A stretch of DNA of 64,000 nt from Paenibacillus aestuarii (lineage in GTDB: Bacteria > Bacillota > Bacilli > Paenibacillales > NBRC-103111), in the NCBI RefSeq assembly GCF_027789125.1, contig NZ_JAQFVF010000027.1, forward strand, positions 124,001-188,000. Direction: 5' to 3'. The notes under the pieces were generated by a model, which was given only the letters and a program-made list of their open reading frames with translations, did no database searches and was not told the origin of the DNA. Positions 36,056 through 44,501 of this stretch are shown one piece after another. A program made the position numbers and the translations under genes. How positions within the stretch are numbered: the first letter of the stretch is position 1; each line of letters begins with the position of its first letter.

Positions 36056-36738
36056 CTTTTTTTCGCAAGAAGCGGGTTTTTGCACTTCTGCTGATAGGTT
36101 TTATTTTAATTTTGTTCATGAACAGCACTTTTATAGGAAGAAAATTATATCCGATCTATTTCGAGCAGGAAATTCGACAAAGCGCGGCGAAACATGATAT
36201 TGATCCTTTTTTGATTGCCGCTATTATCCGGGTTGAAACGAATTATCAGTATCATTTGGAATCGCATAAAGGCGCAATCGGCTTGATGCAGTTAATGCCG
36301 GATACGGCGGCATGGATTGTCGAAACAGCCAATATGGGAACGCTCACACAGGAAGATTTGCGCAATGCGGCAATCAACATTAATCTTGGCGCCTGGTATT
36401 TGAACTGGTTGACCCGCCATTATAACGGGAATCTGATTTATGCTATCGCCGCTTATAATGCTGGCCAGGGTAATGTGAATAAATGGAAGAGCAATGCGAT
36501 TTGGGACGGTACCGTTGAGCAGATCAGCCAAATTCCATTTGGTGAGACCCGGCATTACGTTCAACGGGTTTTGTATTATTATGATAAGTACAAGAAGCTT
36601 TATACGGAGAGCTGGCAAGAGCAGGGGAAGACTTCGCTCATAAACAAAGAAGCATTGGACTTGCTCCTAAGCGGAGAACAACGTCCAATACTTCTTGTTC
36701 ACAGGAAGCTAGTGGCTGTTCATCAAGTAATTACTTGA
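36052..36738 (+). CDS. Membrane-anchored lytic transglycosylase (SLT fold)
   Basis: A 228-aa peptidoglycan-cleaving enzyme that makes 1,6-anhydromuropeptides. An N-terminal signal anchor (about 9-25, VFALLLIGFILILFMNS) is followed by the SLT domain: catalytic Glu62 in IIRVETNYQ, KGAIGLMQLMPDTA, INLGAWYLNWL, IAAYNAGQGNV. It overlaps coaE by 4 nt upstream, and its 3' end overlaps the convergent spore-protein gene by 8 nt. Position in the coaE operon suggests vegetative expression. Confidence 0.93.
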   Translation: MTFFRKKRVFALLLIGFILILFMNSTFIGRKLYPIYFEQEIRQSAAKHDIDPFLIAAIIRVETNYQYHLESHKGAIGLMQLMPDTAAWIVETANMGTLTQEDLRNAAININLGAWYLNWLTRHYNGNLIYAIAAYNAGQGNVNKWKSNAIWDGTVEQISQIPFGETRHYVQRVLYYYDKYKKLYTESWQEQGKTSLINKEALDLLLSGEQRPILLVHRKLVAVHQVIT

Positions 36739-36949
36739 ATTGACCTGCCAAAGATTGCTCTGCGATTTGTACCAGGCGACGAGTGATGTTACCACCGATA
36801 GAACCAGCATCACGAGTAGCCATGTTACCCATGTAGCCATCTTGTGGGATGGCGATACCGAGTTCTTGAGCTACCTCGTATTTTAGTTGATTCAACGCTG
36901 CGTTTGCTTGTGGAACAACTAATGTGTTGCTATTTTGTCCTGCGGCCAT
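36731..36949 (-). CDS. Alpha/beta-type small acid-soluble spore protein
   Basis: A 72-aa DNA-binding protein that coats spore DNA and protects it from UV. The conserved core is clear: LNQLKYEVAQELGI containing the germination-protease site region, and GSIGGNITRRLVQIAEQ at the C-terminus. AGGAGGTG lies about 7 nt before the ATG. It is convergent with the lytic transglycosylase and overlaps its last 8 nt, with no separate terminator visible. Strong evidence that the organism forms endospores. Confidence 0.95.
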   Translation of the reverse strand: MAAGQNSNTLVVPQANAALNQLKYEVAQELGIAIPQDGYMGNMATRDAGSIGGNITRRLVQIAEQSLAGQFK

Positions 36950-36979
36950 TGCTGTTCACCTCCTTGTCGTTGGTAATAG

Positions 36980-37010
36980 TATTATGTGCGATTTGTCAGC
37001 TCTCATAACA
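36980..37010 (-). promoter_or_regulatory. Candidate SigG-type promoter of the spore protein gene
   Basis: On the minus strand CATAATA (36980-36986) fits the forespore SigG -10 pattern; a weak -35 element (TGTTAT, 37005-37010) stands 18 bp away. The -10 match is good, the -35 match poor. Confidence 0.45.
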
Positions 37011-37059
37011 AGTAACATCTGGTAAAAGAGATTAGGAAGGAAAGGAGAGAAGAAAGCGA

Positions 37060-37524
37060 ATGAAATGTCCGTTCTGCGACTATAACGGTACGAAAGTGCT
37101 TGATTCCCGATCCGCAAACGAAAATAAATCGATCCGCCGGCGCCGCGAATGTGAGAAATGCGCCAGACGGTTCACGACGTTCGAGATGGTGGAAGAAACA
37201 CCACTTATCGTGATTAAAAAGGATGGAAGCAGAGAAGAATTTAGTCGAGAGAAAATGATGCGTGGCTTGATTCGCGCCTGTGAGAAGCGGCCAGTATCCA
37301 TGGAGCGGTTGGAGGCGATTGTCTCCGAAGTGGAGATGCAGCTTCGCAATACCGCACAAGCGGAAGTAGACAGCTTGGCCATTGGCGAGCTAGTCATGGA
37401 GCAGCTGTACCCGGTCGATGAAGTGGCGTACATTCGTTTTGCTTCTGTCTACCGGCAGTTTAAAGACATTAATATGTTCCTGAAGGAACTGACGCAAATT
37501 TTGGGCAAAGACGATGAAAAATAA
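37060..37524 (+). CDS. nrdR: Ribonucleotide reductase repressor NrdR
   Basis: A 154-aa repressor of ribonucleotide reductase genes that senses ATP/dATP. The N-terminal zinc ribbon has Cys3, Cys6, Cys31 and Cys34 (CPFC and CEKC), with the basic [13 protein letters not shown] stretch, and the ATP-cone fills residues about 49-139. AAAGGAGAG precedes the ATG. In Bacillus subtilis it lies in the same chromosomal neighbourhood downstream of coaE. A terminator follows. Confidence 0.97.
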   Translation: MKCPFCDYNGTKVLDSRSANENKSIRRRRECEKCARRFTTFEMVEETPLIVIKKDGSREEFSREKMMRGLIRACEKRPVSMERLEAIVSEVEMQLRNTAQAEVDSLAIGELVMEQLYPVDEVAYIRFASVYRQFKDINMFLKELTQILGKDDEK

Positions 37525-37525
37525 G

Positions 37526-37569
37526 CCATTCAGCTTCGATGTTTTATATCGAGCTGGATGGTTTTTTTT
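37526..37569 (+). terminator. Intrinsic terminator after nrdR
   Basis: CCATTCAGCTTCGAT pairs imperfectly with ATCGAGCTGGATGG, then eight T residues. About 150 nt of AT-rich DNA follows before the riboswitch; a promoter must lie there but no box pair is convincing. Confidence 0.9.
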
Positions 37570-37723
37570 CGCCGCTTGCGCGCGAGCCCAAATTAAATAA
37601 TAATCCTTGCATTTTTTAATTTATGATGCTAATATTCAGGAATAAAATATTACTTATGTTTTGTAAGTGACCTTGACCTTAACCTTGATCGGACACTTGC
37701 TCCACATAAGTTATCATAATTGA

Positions 37724-37868
37724 ACCTTCGGGGCAGGGTGAAATTCCCTACCGGCGGTGAGGATACATTCGTTGTATCTAAGCCCGCGACTCCCGGCTTG
37801 TTAAGAGCTGGGACTGACTTGGTGCAATTCCAAGGCCGACGGTTAAAGTCCGGATGGGAGAAGGTGAA
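37724..37868 (+). ncRNA. FMN riboswitch (RFN element)
   Basis: All conserved blocks are in order: CCTTCGGGGCAGGGTGAAAT, CCCTACCGGCGGT, AGCCCGCGA, GACTTGGTGCAATTCCAAGG, CCGACGGTTAAAGTCCGGAT and GGGAGAAGG. It binds flavin mononucleotide and switches off downstream expression. The expression platform is a hairpin pair after it (37873-37899 and 37910-37940). It controls the permease gene at 37993, not a rib biosynthesis operon. Confidence 0.96.
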
Positions 37869-37909
37869 AGCAGCTTGTTAAAAATGACCTTTTTAACAGG
37901 TCTGTTTGT

Positions 37910-37950
37910 CGATGCCCCCGTTAGATTTATGACGGGGGCATCGTTTCTTT
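37910..37950 (+). terminator. Riboswitch-controlled terminator
   Basis: GATGCCCCCGT pairs with ACGGGGGCATC and is followed by GTTTCTTTC, a modest T tract. Position just after the aptamer and 43 nt before the permease start marks it as the regulated terminator. Confidence 0.75.
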
Positions 37951-37992
37951 CAGAAGGTTCAATTCAAAACACATTCTTAGGAGGTTTTTGAA

Positions 37993-38958
37993 TTGGAGAA
38001 CACCATGGAAATGCGAAGCAAGGAAATGAATTGGAAGCAGCCGAGCAAGTCGTCCCGGATCGCGGGAATCGGCGGCATTTGGTACGTAGCGCTGGGCGCG
38101 ATGATGTGGGGGCTCGATCCGCTGTTCCGGATCCTGCTGCTGAAGACGTTCTCGTCCGCGCAGATTGTGTTCATCGAGCACCTGCTGCTTGCCTGCTATG
38201 CGCTGCCGGTCCTGATCAAATACCGGCGCACGCTGGCCGGTAAACTATCGCTGGCCGTCATCGGCGCGCTTCTGTTCATTTCGTGGGGCGGCTCCGCCGT
38301 CGCGACGATATTGTTTACAGCCGCTTTTGCACACGGCAATGCCAACGCCATTTTGCTGCTGCAGAAGCTACAGCCGCTGTTTGCCATTATTCTAGCCAGA
38401 GTCCTGCTCAAAGAAACTCTGCCATCCAAATTTTTCGCTTATATTATCGCTGCGCTTCTCGGCACTTATTTATTGACATTCGGATTTGCTGCACCGCAGC
38501 TGGGACTGCATGAACTGGGTACCCTCAGCTGTCTGTTCTCGATTTTGGCCGCTGCGCTATGGGGCGGATCGACGGTTATGGGCAAGTTTTTGCTGCAAAA
38601 AAAGCTGGATTTCCCCGTGGTGACGTCTTTACGGTTTTTAGTAGCCGTTCCGTTCTTGTTCGTCGTTCTGCTATCCAGCGGAAACCCGTGGCACCTGAAC
38701 GGTGGAACGGGCAGCGTGGCGCTCATTGTTGTCAACCTGCTGTTCCAGGCATTTTTCCCAGGCTTAATCAGCATGCTGCTTTATTATAAAGGTTTAACGT
38801 CAACGAAGGCTTTCTACGCAACACTTGCTGAGTTAGCTTTCCCGGCAGTCGGAGTTCTGATCAATTGGCTCGTATTCCAGCAAGCGCTGACGCTCGGTCA
38901 ATTGCTCGGCTTCGTCCTCATTTGGGGCACGCTGTGGCTCATGAGCCGTAGTAAATAA
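37993..38958 (+). CDS. DMT/EamA-family permease, probable flavin transporter
   Basis: A 321-aa membrane protein with about ten spans in two EamA repeats, starting near residue 28 (GGIWYVALGAMMWGLDPLF) and again near 180. Start is TTG at 37993 with AGGAGG 8 nt before. DMT-family proteins under FMN riboswitches (ImpX) and the related RibN group are riboflavin importers, so flavin uptake is the best guess. The sequence is not close enough by eye to one named subfamily to be sure. Monocistronic, ended by a terminator. Confidence 0.85.
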   Translation: MENTMEMRSKEMNWKQPSKSSRIAGIGGIWYVALGAMMWGLDPLFRILLLKTFSSAQIVFIEHLLLACYALPVLIKYRRTLAGKLSLAVIGALLFISWGGSAVATILFTAAFAHGNANAILLLQKLQPLFAIILARVLLKETLPSKFFAYIIAALLGTYLLTFGFAAPQLGLHELGTLSCLFSILAAALWGGSTVMGKFLLQKKLDFPVVTSLRFLVAVPFLFVVLLSSGNPWHLNGGTGSVALIVVNLLFQAFFPGLISMLLYYKGLTSTKAFYATLAELAFPAVGVLINWLVFQQALTLGQLLGFVLIWGTLWLMSRSK

Positions 38959-39002
38959 GCTTGACGATTGCTGCGCTGCAAGTTACCATATTACGTAATT
39001 AC

Positions 39003-39047
39003 AAGGACATCCCCTCTTCTTAGATGAAAAGGAGATGTCCTTTTTTA
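39003..39047 (+). terminator. Intrinsic terminator after the permease gene
   Basis: AAGGACATC..CCT pairs with AGG..GATGTCCTT and runs into TTTTTT. Confidence 0.9.
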
Positions 39048-39068
39048 ACCTTAGGGGTGCGTGAGGAT

Positions 39069-40847
39069 ATGATTCCAACATGGCTAGGCATGAATAAAAG
39101 CTTCAAAGTGAAGTTAATTGCAAGCTTGTCCTGCATCATTTTGCTAACCTCGGCGATCACAGGGTATTTAACGAACCGGTACAACCTCAAGCTATTTGAG
39201 GAGGAGATCAGCAAGCAGTTTTTGCAGACGAATTTGGCCGCGATGGAAAAAATGGACTTGAAAGTGCAGGAAATTGTCCGTGTCTCGCAATCGGTTGTGT
39301 TTAACCCGCAATTGGAAAGACTGATTTCGCAAATTGTGACCAATGAGAACGCCGACGCCTATCGCCTGTATGACGATAAGAAACAGATTGAAGAGCAAAT
39401 GAACCAGATCAAGTTCGATCAGCCTTACATAACCGGCATGTATTTATATGATTTAAGCGGCAAGCCTTCCTATTTCAGTTTTACGTCGAATACGATCAAT
39501 ATGCTGGATGCGAACACCGTGCGCTATATACAAACGAAAATCAGCGATACGTATGGGGATTTGGTCTGGATGCGCATGCAGCTGCCCAGCTCGATTGAGC
39601 CAAGCGGATACAGAGACACTGTTGTGGCCGCCCGTTGGATGAAAAATAATAACCTGCAGACGTACGGCATGCTGGTGATGGCGATCGATGGCTCCTTTTT
39701 CTCCAGCTCGCTCAAGGAATTGATTAAGGACGGCCTCGGTGAGGTATATGTATTTAACCCGGGCGATGAGCTGCTGTACAGCAACACGGTGGTTGCCGCG
39801 GGGGATGAATTGACACAAATTAAAGCGGTTGCATCGCCGACGGTGAAGGAAAACCGCCTGTTCGTTCGCAGCGATTCGAAGGCAACGAATTTTCGATTGG
39901 TCAGCGGAGTGTCGTTATCCGAAATTCAGCAAAAGAACAGAAAGCTGTCGCAAAGCATCGTCTACTCCGGCTTGGTCAGTATTTTAATTACGAGCGTGCT
40001 GATCGCTCTATTTACAAGTAAGCTGCTGCGTCCGCTCAAAGATTTGCAGATGGGGCTGCGCAAGGTCCGCTCCGGGGACTTTGGCACGCGCATCGAGATT
40101 CGCACCAAGGACGAGCTGGCTTATATAGGGGAGAGCTTCAATGCGATGGCGGCGCAGGTCGGCCAGCTCATCAAGGAGGTTTACATCACACAGCTGAGCG
40201 AAAAAGAGGCGGAGCTAAAAGCGCTGCAGGCGCAGCTCAATCCTCATTTTATGCATAATTTGTTTAATGAAATTTACTGGAAGCTGTATTTGAAGGATGA
40301 GAAAGAAGTGGCAGATTTGATCGCTGCCGTCTCGGAGATGTTGAAATATTCGTTGCTGCCGGTAAGAACGTTATCAACCGTCGGGGAGGAGTTCCAGCAG
40401 ATCCGCAACTATGTGAAAGTGCAGAGCGAGCTGTTCGAAACGGATTTGGAGACGATCATCCAGATCGATGAGGAAGTGGTGAACTGCAGCATGATGCGGG
40501 CCGTTCTTCAACCTTTAGTAGAGAATGTGTTCATTCATGCGTTCCGCAATAAAGTGACGCAGAAGATTTTGCTTATTAAAGCGAGGCGTGCCGATGATTT
40601 GCTGGAGATTGATGTGATGGATAACGGTTGCGGGATGGATCCGCAGAAGGTGGCCAAGCTGCTTAGCGACGACAGCGCTGCCAGACAGCGAATGGATGGA
40701 CGGGAAAGCCTGGGCGTGCAAAGTGTGTTAAGAAGAATTGAGCTTGTATACGGGAAACCGTACCGGCTGGACATTACAAGCACGGTTGACAGCGGGACGA
40801 CGATGCGTCTCATCCTGCCGTATACGAAGGCCGAGACAGGAGAATGA
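39069..40847 (+). CDS. YesM-type sensor histidine kinase
   Basis: A 592-aa membrane kinase. Two spans (about 14-34 and 297-318) enclose an extracellular sensor of about 260 residues; then HAMP, the His_kinase domain with His393 (LNPHFMHNLFNEIYWKLYL) and HATPase with NGCGMDP and DSGTTMRL. This family partners AraC-type response regulators and reads carbohydrate availability outside the cell. Start ATG 39069 has AGGGGTG at 9 nt. The response-regulator gene begins 4 nt after the stop, and the ABC importer they should control follows. Confidence 0.93.
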   Translation: MIPTWLGMNKSFKVKLIASLSCIILLTSAITGYLTNRYNLKLFEEEISKQFLQTNLAAMEKMDLKVQEIVRVSQSVVFNPQLERLISQIVTNENADAYRLYDDKKQIEEQMNQIKFDQPYITGMYLYDLSGKPSYFSFTSNTINMLDANTVRYIQTKISDTYGDLVWMRMQLPSSIEPSGYRDTVVAARWMKNNNLQTYGMLVMAIDGSFFSSSLKELIKDGLGEVYVFNPGDELLYSNTVVAAGDELTQIKAVASPTVKENRLFVRSDSKATNFRLVSGVSLSEIQQKNRKLSQSIVYSGLVSILITSVLIALFTSKLLRPLKDLQMGLRKVRSGDFGTRIEIRTKDELAYIGESFNAMAAQVGQLIKEVYITQLSEKEAELKALQAQLNPHFMHNLFNEIYWKLYLKDEKEVADLIAAVSEMLKYSLLPVRTLSTVGEEFQQIRNYVKVQSELFETDLETIIQIDEEVVNCSMMRAVLQPLVENVFIHAFRNKVTQKILLIKARRADDLLEIDVMDNGCGMDPQKVAKLLSDDSAARQRMDGRESLGVQSVLRRIELVYGKPYRLDITSTVDSGTTMRLILPYTKAETGE

Positions 40848-40851
40848 AACC

Positions 40852-42411
40852 ATGGTGAACGGTAAAGTGTTGATTGTCGAGGACCAGATCCATTTTCGCA
40901 AAGGCTTGATCAAGATGATTGAAAGCGGCAGCCTGGGCTGGGATGTGGTCGGCGAAGCGAGCAACGGGCAGGATGCGCTGGTGCAGCTCGATCAGGTAAA
41001 GCCGGATCTCGTGCTTACCGATATTCGCATGCCGATCATGGACGGGATCGAGTTCGTCGGGCATTTGCGCAAGAGCTACCCGGAGCTTTTGGTCGTTATT
41101 TTGACGGGGTACAAAAATTTTGAGTACGCCCAAGCTGCAGTCCGGCACGGCGCGCTGGATCTGCTCATTAAGCCATGCACCGAGCAGGATGTGCGCCAGG
41201 TGCTCAGCAAGGCGTCGGGGCAGTTCTATGCGAGGCTCTCGCAGCAGCATAAGGCGCTTGGGCAGCAATGGCTGGAACAGGATCAGGCTTTGCGCGCGAT
41301 ATGTCTGGATCTGCCGTATGCCCCGAGCATGACGTCGGAATTGAACGCGCTCCTCGCCGGTTCCGAGCTGTGGCTGCTGCAGTTGAACCACGAGGATTTC
41401 ATTAAGCGCGATCATCAGAAAGGTGACCGCAGCTTGCTGCAGTTCGCCTTGTCCAACATTGTGGAGGAGCTGACTGCGCAAGCGGGACTTAAGGTCCGGC
41501 TGCTGCTCGTGGAGCATGACCGGTTCGTGCTCATGGCGGAAAGAAGCGGTGTTCCGGAGAGCTTGAAGGTGCAAGTGGAGCAGGCGGTCAAGCAATATTT
41601 GAATATCCGGCTTCACATGATTCCTATGGGGCTGCTGGCGTCGATTGAACAGTTGGCAGAGAGGTATGGAACTGTTCTTGATGCAGCCAGAGAACGGACG
41701 GATGCTGTGATGCCGCAAGCGGTGGAGAGCCATGCCATCCCTGACATGTTGTGGTCCTTAAACCAGGCGAGGGTGAACGAGCTGGAGGTGCAGCTCATGT
41801 CCGCGATTTTGATCGGACAGTCGGATCGGGTGCAGCAGCTGTTGGAGCAAATGCTGACAGAACTGGGACATAAGTCGCTGGAAGAGGTGAAAGTCCAAGG
41901 GATGGCACTGACCATTGCGCTGAATAAGCTGATCCAGAAGCAGTTTGATCCGGATGGCGGGGAGGCCATGGTGAGCATATCCAGTGATATGCCGCATAGC
42001 GATTGGTCGCAAGAGCAGGTGATCAGCTGGGCGAATCGGCAAGTGAAGAGCTTCATGCTGCAATTTAATCATTGGCAAGCGTCGAAAAGCGATAATGTAA
42101 TCGAGAAAGCGGTGCTCTATATCGAGCAGCATTATCATGAAGAATGCCGGCTGACGGAGGTAGCGATGCACGTGCATTTGAACCCAAGCTATTTCAGCGC
42201 CTTGTTCAAGAAAGCCAAAGGAGAGAGCTTCACCTCCTTTGTGACCCGGTATCGGCTTGAGAAGGCGGCGCTGCTGCTGCGCAATACCGATATGAAAATT
42301 TTTGAGATCGCCAGCAGCGTCGGGTTTGACGAGCCGAATTATTTTACCAACGTGTTCAAACAAAGATTCCGGATGTCCCCCAAAGAATACCGGAGCCGGG
42401 AGACGTTATGA
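40852..42411 (+). CDS. YesN-type response regulator with AraC DNA-binding domain
   Basis: A 519-aa regulator: receiver domain (1-120) with phospho-acceptor Asp57 (LVLTDIRMPIMDG), a long linker, and an AraC-type double helix-turn-helix over the last 100 residues (LNPSYFSALFKKAKGESFTSFVTRYRLEKA and IASSVGFDEPNYFTNVFKQRF). The ATG at 40852 has CAGGAGA at 9 nt; the longer frame back to 40738 lies inside the kinase gene. It is expected to activate the importer and hydrolase genes downstream. Confidence 0.93.
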   Translation: MVNGKVLIVEDQIHFRKGLIKMIESGSLGWDVVGEASNGQDALVQLDQVKPDLVLTDIRMPIMDGIEFVGHLRKSYPELLVVILTGYKNFEYAQAAVRHGALDLLIKPCTEQDVRQVLSKASGQFYARLSQQHKALGQQWLEQDQALRAICLDLPYAPSMTSELNALLAGSELWLLQLNHEDFIKRDHQKGDRSLLQFALSNIVEELTAQAGLKVRLLLVEHDRFVLMAERSGVPESLKVQVEQAVKQYLNIRLHMIPMGLLASIEQLAERYGTVLDAARERTDAVMPQAVESHAIPDMLWSLNQARVNELEVQLMSAILIGQSDRVQQLLEQMLTELGHKSLEEVKVQGMALTIALNKLIQKQFDPDGGEAMVSISSDMPHSDWSQEQVISWANRQVKSFMLQFNHWQASKSDNVIEKAVLYIEQHYHEECRLTEVAMHVHLNPSYFSALFKKAKGESFTSFVTRYRLEKAALLLRNTDMKIFEIASSVGFDEPNYFTNVFKQRFRMSPKEYRSRETL

Positions 42412-42422
42412 TCATCATTAGA

Positions 42423-42434
42423 TTAAGCGGTTAA
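42423..42434. promoter_or_regulatory. LacI-type operator-like palindrome TTAAGCGGTTAA
   Basis: Differs by one base from TTAAGCGCTTAA, the sequence found twice before iolD. It lies 12 nt after the yesN stop and ahead of the terminator hairpin. Confidence 0.4.
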
Positions 42435-42439
42435 CTATA

Positions 42440-42488
42440 CCCAAAAAATTTATAGATTCTTCTATAAATTTTTAAGGGTTTTTTTTAT
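42440..42488 (+). terminator. Intrinsic terminator between yesN and the transporter operon
   Basis: AAAAATTTATAGA pairs with TCTATAAATTTTT and is followed, after AAGGG, by eight T residues. It separates the regulator pair from the transport operon. Confidence 0.75.
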
Positions 42489-42502
42489 GTAACCGGTTAC
42501 GA
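42487..42502. promoter_or_regulatory. cre-like / LacI-family operator before the ABC operon
   Basis: Contains the perfect palindrome GTAACCGGTTAC and fits most positions of the CcpA cre pattern (TGnAAnCGnTnnC). Suggests catabolite repression or a local LacI-family regulator acting on the importer. Confidence 0.5.
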
Positions 42503-42540
42503 TAGTAGCAAGACGAACGAATGAAGGAGTGAAGAAGCTC

Positions 42541-43506
42541 ATGAGCGATGCGGTCAACCAGGCTCCTGTTGCCATGCCCGGCATGCATACACAGAAGGCA
42601 TCCGTCTTGAAAAGGCGAAGAAGACTGAAACAGAATATTCCTCTCTTTCTTATGCTGCTGCCGGTTTTAGCTTTCTATATCCTGTTTAAATATTGGCCGA
42701 TGGGCGGCATGATCATTGCCTTCAAAGATTATAATTTCGCCGACGGTATCCTGCACAGTCCGTGGGTAGGGTTGAAAAACTTTAAAACGCTATTCTCCAG
42801 CCCGAATACGCTGCAAATTATTTGGAACACATTTTGGCTCAGCTTGTTGAACCTGCTGGTTGGCTTCCCGGTTCCGATCGTGCTTGCGATTATGCTTAAT
42901 GAAGTGCGCCGGGCCTGGTACAAACGATGGGTGCAGACGATTGTCTACTTGCCGTATTTCTTCTCCTGGGTCATCGTTGCCGGGATCGTGCTGGAGCTGT
43001 TCGCCACGGACTACGGAACGGTGAATAAAGTGCTCAAGCTGTTCTCCATCGAGCCAATCACCTTCCTCTATGAATCTCATTCCTGGATCGCAATTTTCTT
43101 GGCTGCCGGAATATGGAAGGAAATGGGCTTCAGTACGATTATTTACTTGGCAGCGCTCACGACGATTGATCCAGCGCTCTATGAATCGGCCGGCATGGAC
43201 GGTGCGACGAAGTGGCGGCAGATCTGGCACATTACGCTCCCGGGCATACGCCACACGATCATTCTGCTGCTGATTTTGGCGATGGGCCGAGTGATGGAGG
43301 TCGGCTTCGATCAAGTGTATAACTTGCAAAACTCGGCGGTTGCCGACGTTTCCGAAGTGATCAGTACATATATTTACAAAATCGGTCTAGGCAGCTCACA
43401 ATTTAGCTTAACGACGGCGATGGGGCTTTTCGAATCGGTCATTAGCTGCACGCTGGTGCTGATTGCCAACCGAATCGCGCGCAAATTCGACCAAGCGTTG
43501 TTTTAA
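42541..43506 (+). CDS. Carbohydrate ABC transporter permease (LplB-like)
   Basis: A 321-aa inner-membrane permease of the binding-protein-dependent type. The first span is near residue 36 (IPLFLMLLPVLAFYILF), about six in all, with the EAA loop YESAGMDGATKWRQIWHITLPGIRHTI. AAGGAG lies 11 nt before the ATG at 42541; a GTG at 42529 is too close to the site. The YKRWVQTIVYLPYFFSWVI segment is typical of the LplB/YteP group found in pectin and complex-glycan importers. No ATPase gene is in the operon, so a shared MsmX-type ATPase is expected. Confidence 0.92.
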   Translation: MSDAVNQAPVAMPGMHTQKASVLKRRRRLKQNIPLFLMLLPVLAFYILFKYWPMGGMIIAFKDYNFADGILHSPWVGLKNFKTLFSSPNTLQIIWNTFWLSLLNLLVGFPVPIVLAIMLNEVRRAWYKRWVQTIVYLPYFFSWVIVAGIVLELFATDYGTVNKVLKLFSIEPITFLYESHSWIAIFLAAGIWKEMGFSTIIYLAALTTIDPALYESAGMDGATKWRQIWHITLPGIRHTIILLLILAMGRVMEVGFDQVYNLQNSAVADVSEVISTYIYKIGLGSSQFSLTTAMGLFESVISCTLVLIANRIARKFDQALF

Positions 43507-43547
43507 CCTGATATCGGTGAAGATGTTCATCTGGAGAGGAGGGTCCC

Positions 43548-44420
43548 ATGAAAGCGACAAAAGGAGAACGAATTTTTTATGCTATCAATTACGTGCTGCT
43601 CGGATTGCTCGCATTAACGTGCATCCTGCCATTTATTCATATCATTGCTTTGTCCTTAAGCGAAAGATCGGCGGTTGATTCCGGGCACGTCTTCTTGTGG
43701 CCTGTAGGCTTGCAGTTCACCGCTTACAAAATATTTTTCATCGCCAGCCCGGCGTTCAGCGCTTTTAAAAACAGCATCATCATTACCATCATCGGCGTTG
43801 TCTTGAGCTTGTTAGGTACGATCTTGGCCGCCTACCCGCTATCCCGGTCGTACTTGTTTGCCCGCCGGTATCTGACCTTGGGGATGGTGTTTACAATGCT
43901 ATTCTCCGGCGGATTGATTCCGACTTACCTGGTCGTGAAGAACATGCATTTAATCGACTCCTACTGGTCGCTTTGGCTGACTGGGTTCATCAGCACCTAT
44001 AACATGTTATTAATGCGCAGTTATTTCGAAAATATTCCCTATGAAGTCCAGGAAGCAGCACGCATTGACGGCTGCAGTGACACCTCGCTGCTCATTCGCG
44101 TCATCCTGCCCTTATCGCTGCCAATGCTGGCGACATTGGCCCTGTTCTATGGAATCAGCTATTGGAATGCGTTCATGAGCGTACTCATGTACATCAACCA
44201 GAGTGACTCGATGAATTTGACAGTCGTCGTCCAAGCGATGCTGCAGAAGAACGATCTGTTGAATTCGCCGTCGCTGAATGTGGAGGAGCAAGCAGCAGTG
44301 GCTACCGAGATGGTCAAAGCCGTCGGCGTCGTCGTCATGGTCGTCCCGATGCTGGTGATATATCCATTCCTGCAAAAATATTTTGTCAAAGGCGTCATGC
44401 TTGGATCTGTCAAAGGTTAA
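43548..44420 (+). CDS. Carbohydrate ABC transporter permease (YtcP-like)
   Basis: A 290-aa partner permease with about six spans from residue 14 (YVLLGLLALTCILPFIHII) and the EAA loop YEVQEAARIDGCSDTSLLIRVILPLSLPML. GGAGAGGAGGG precedes the ATG. Ends with the family-typical FVKGVMLGSVKG tail. Forms the channel with the preceding permease. Confidence 0.93.
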   Translation: MKATKGERIFYAINYVLLGLLALTCILPFIHIIALSLSERSAVDSGHVFLWPVGLQFTAYKIFFIASPAFSAFKNSIIITIIGVVLSLLGTILAAYPLSRSYLFARRYLTLGMVFTMLFSGGLIPTYLVVKNMHLIDSYWSLWLTGFISTYNMLLMRSYFENIPYEVQEAARIDGCSDTSLLIRVILPLSLPMLATLALFYGISYWNAFMSVLMYINQSDSMNLTVVVQAMLQKNDLLNSPSLNVEEQAAVATEMVKAVGVVVMVVPMLVIYPFLQKYFVKGVMLGSVKG

Positions 44421-44501
44421 AATGCTTCAGCACCGCTTTATCTGTTCATTCGGTTTCTCGTTTGGAAAAACTTCATTATACACGAAGGGGGAAATTTGGA
44501 A

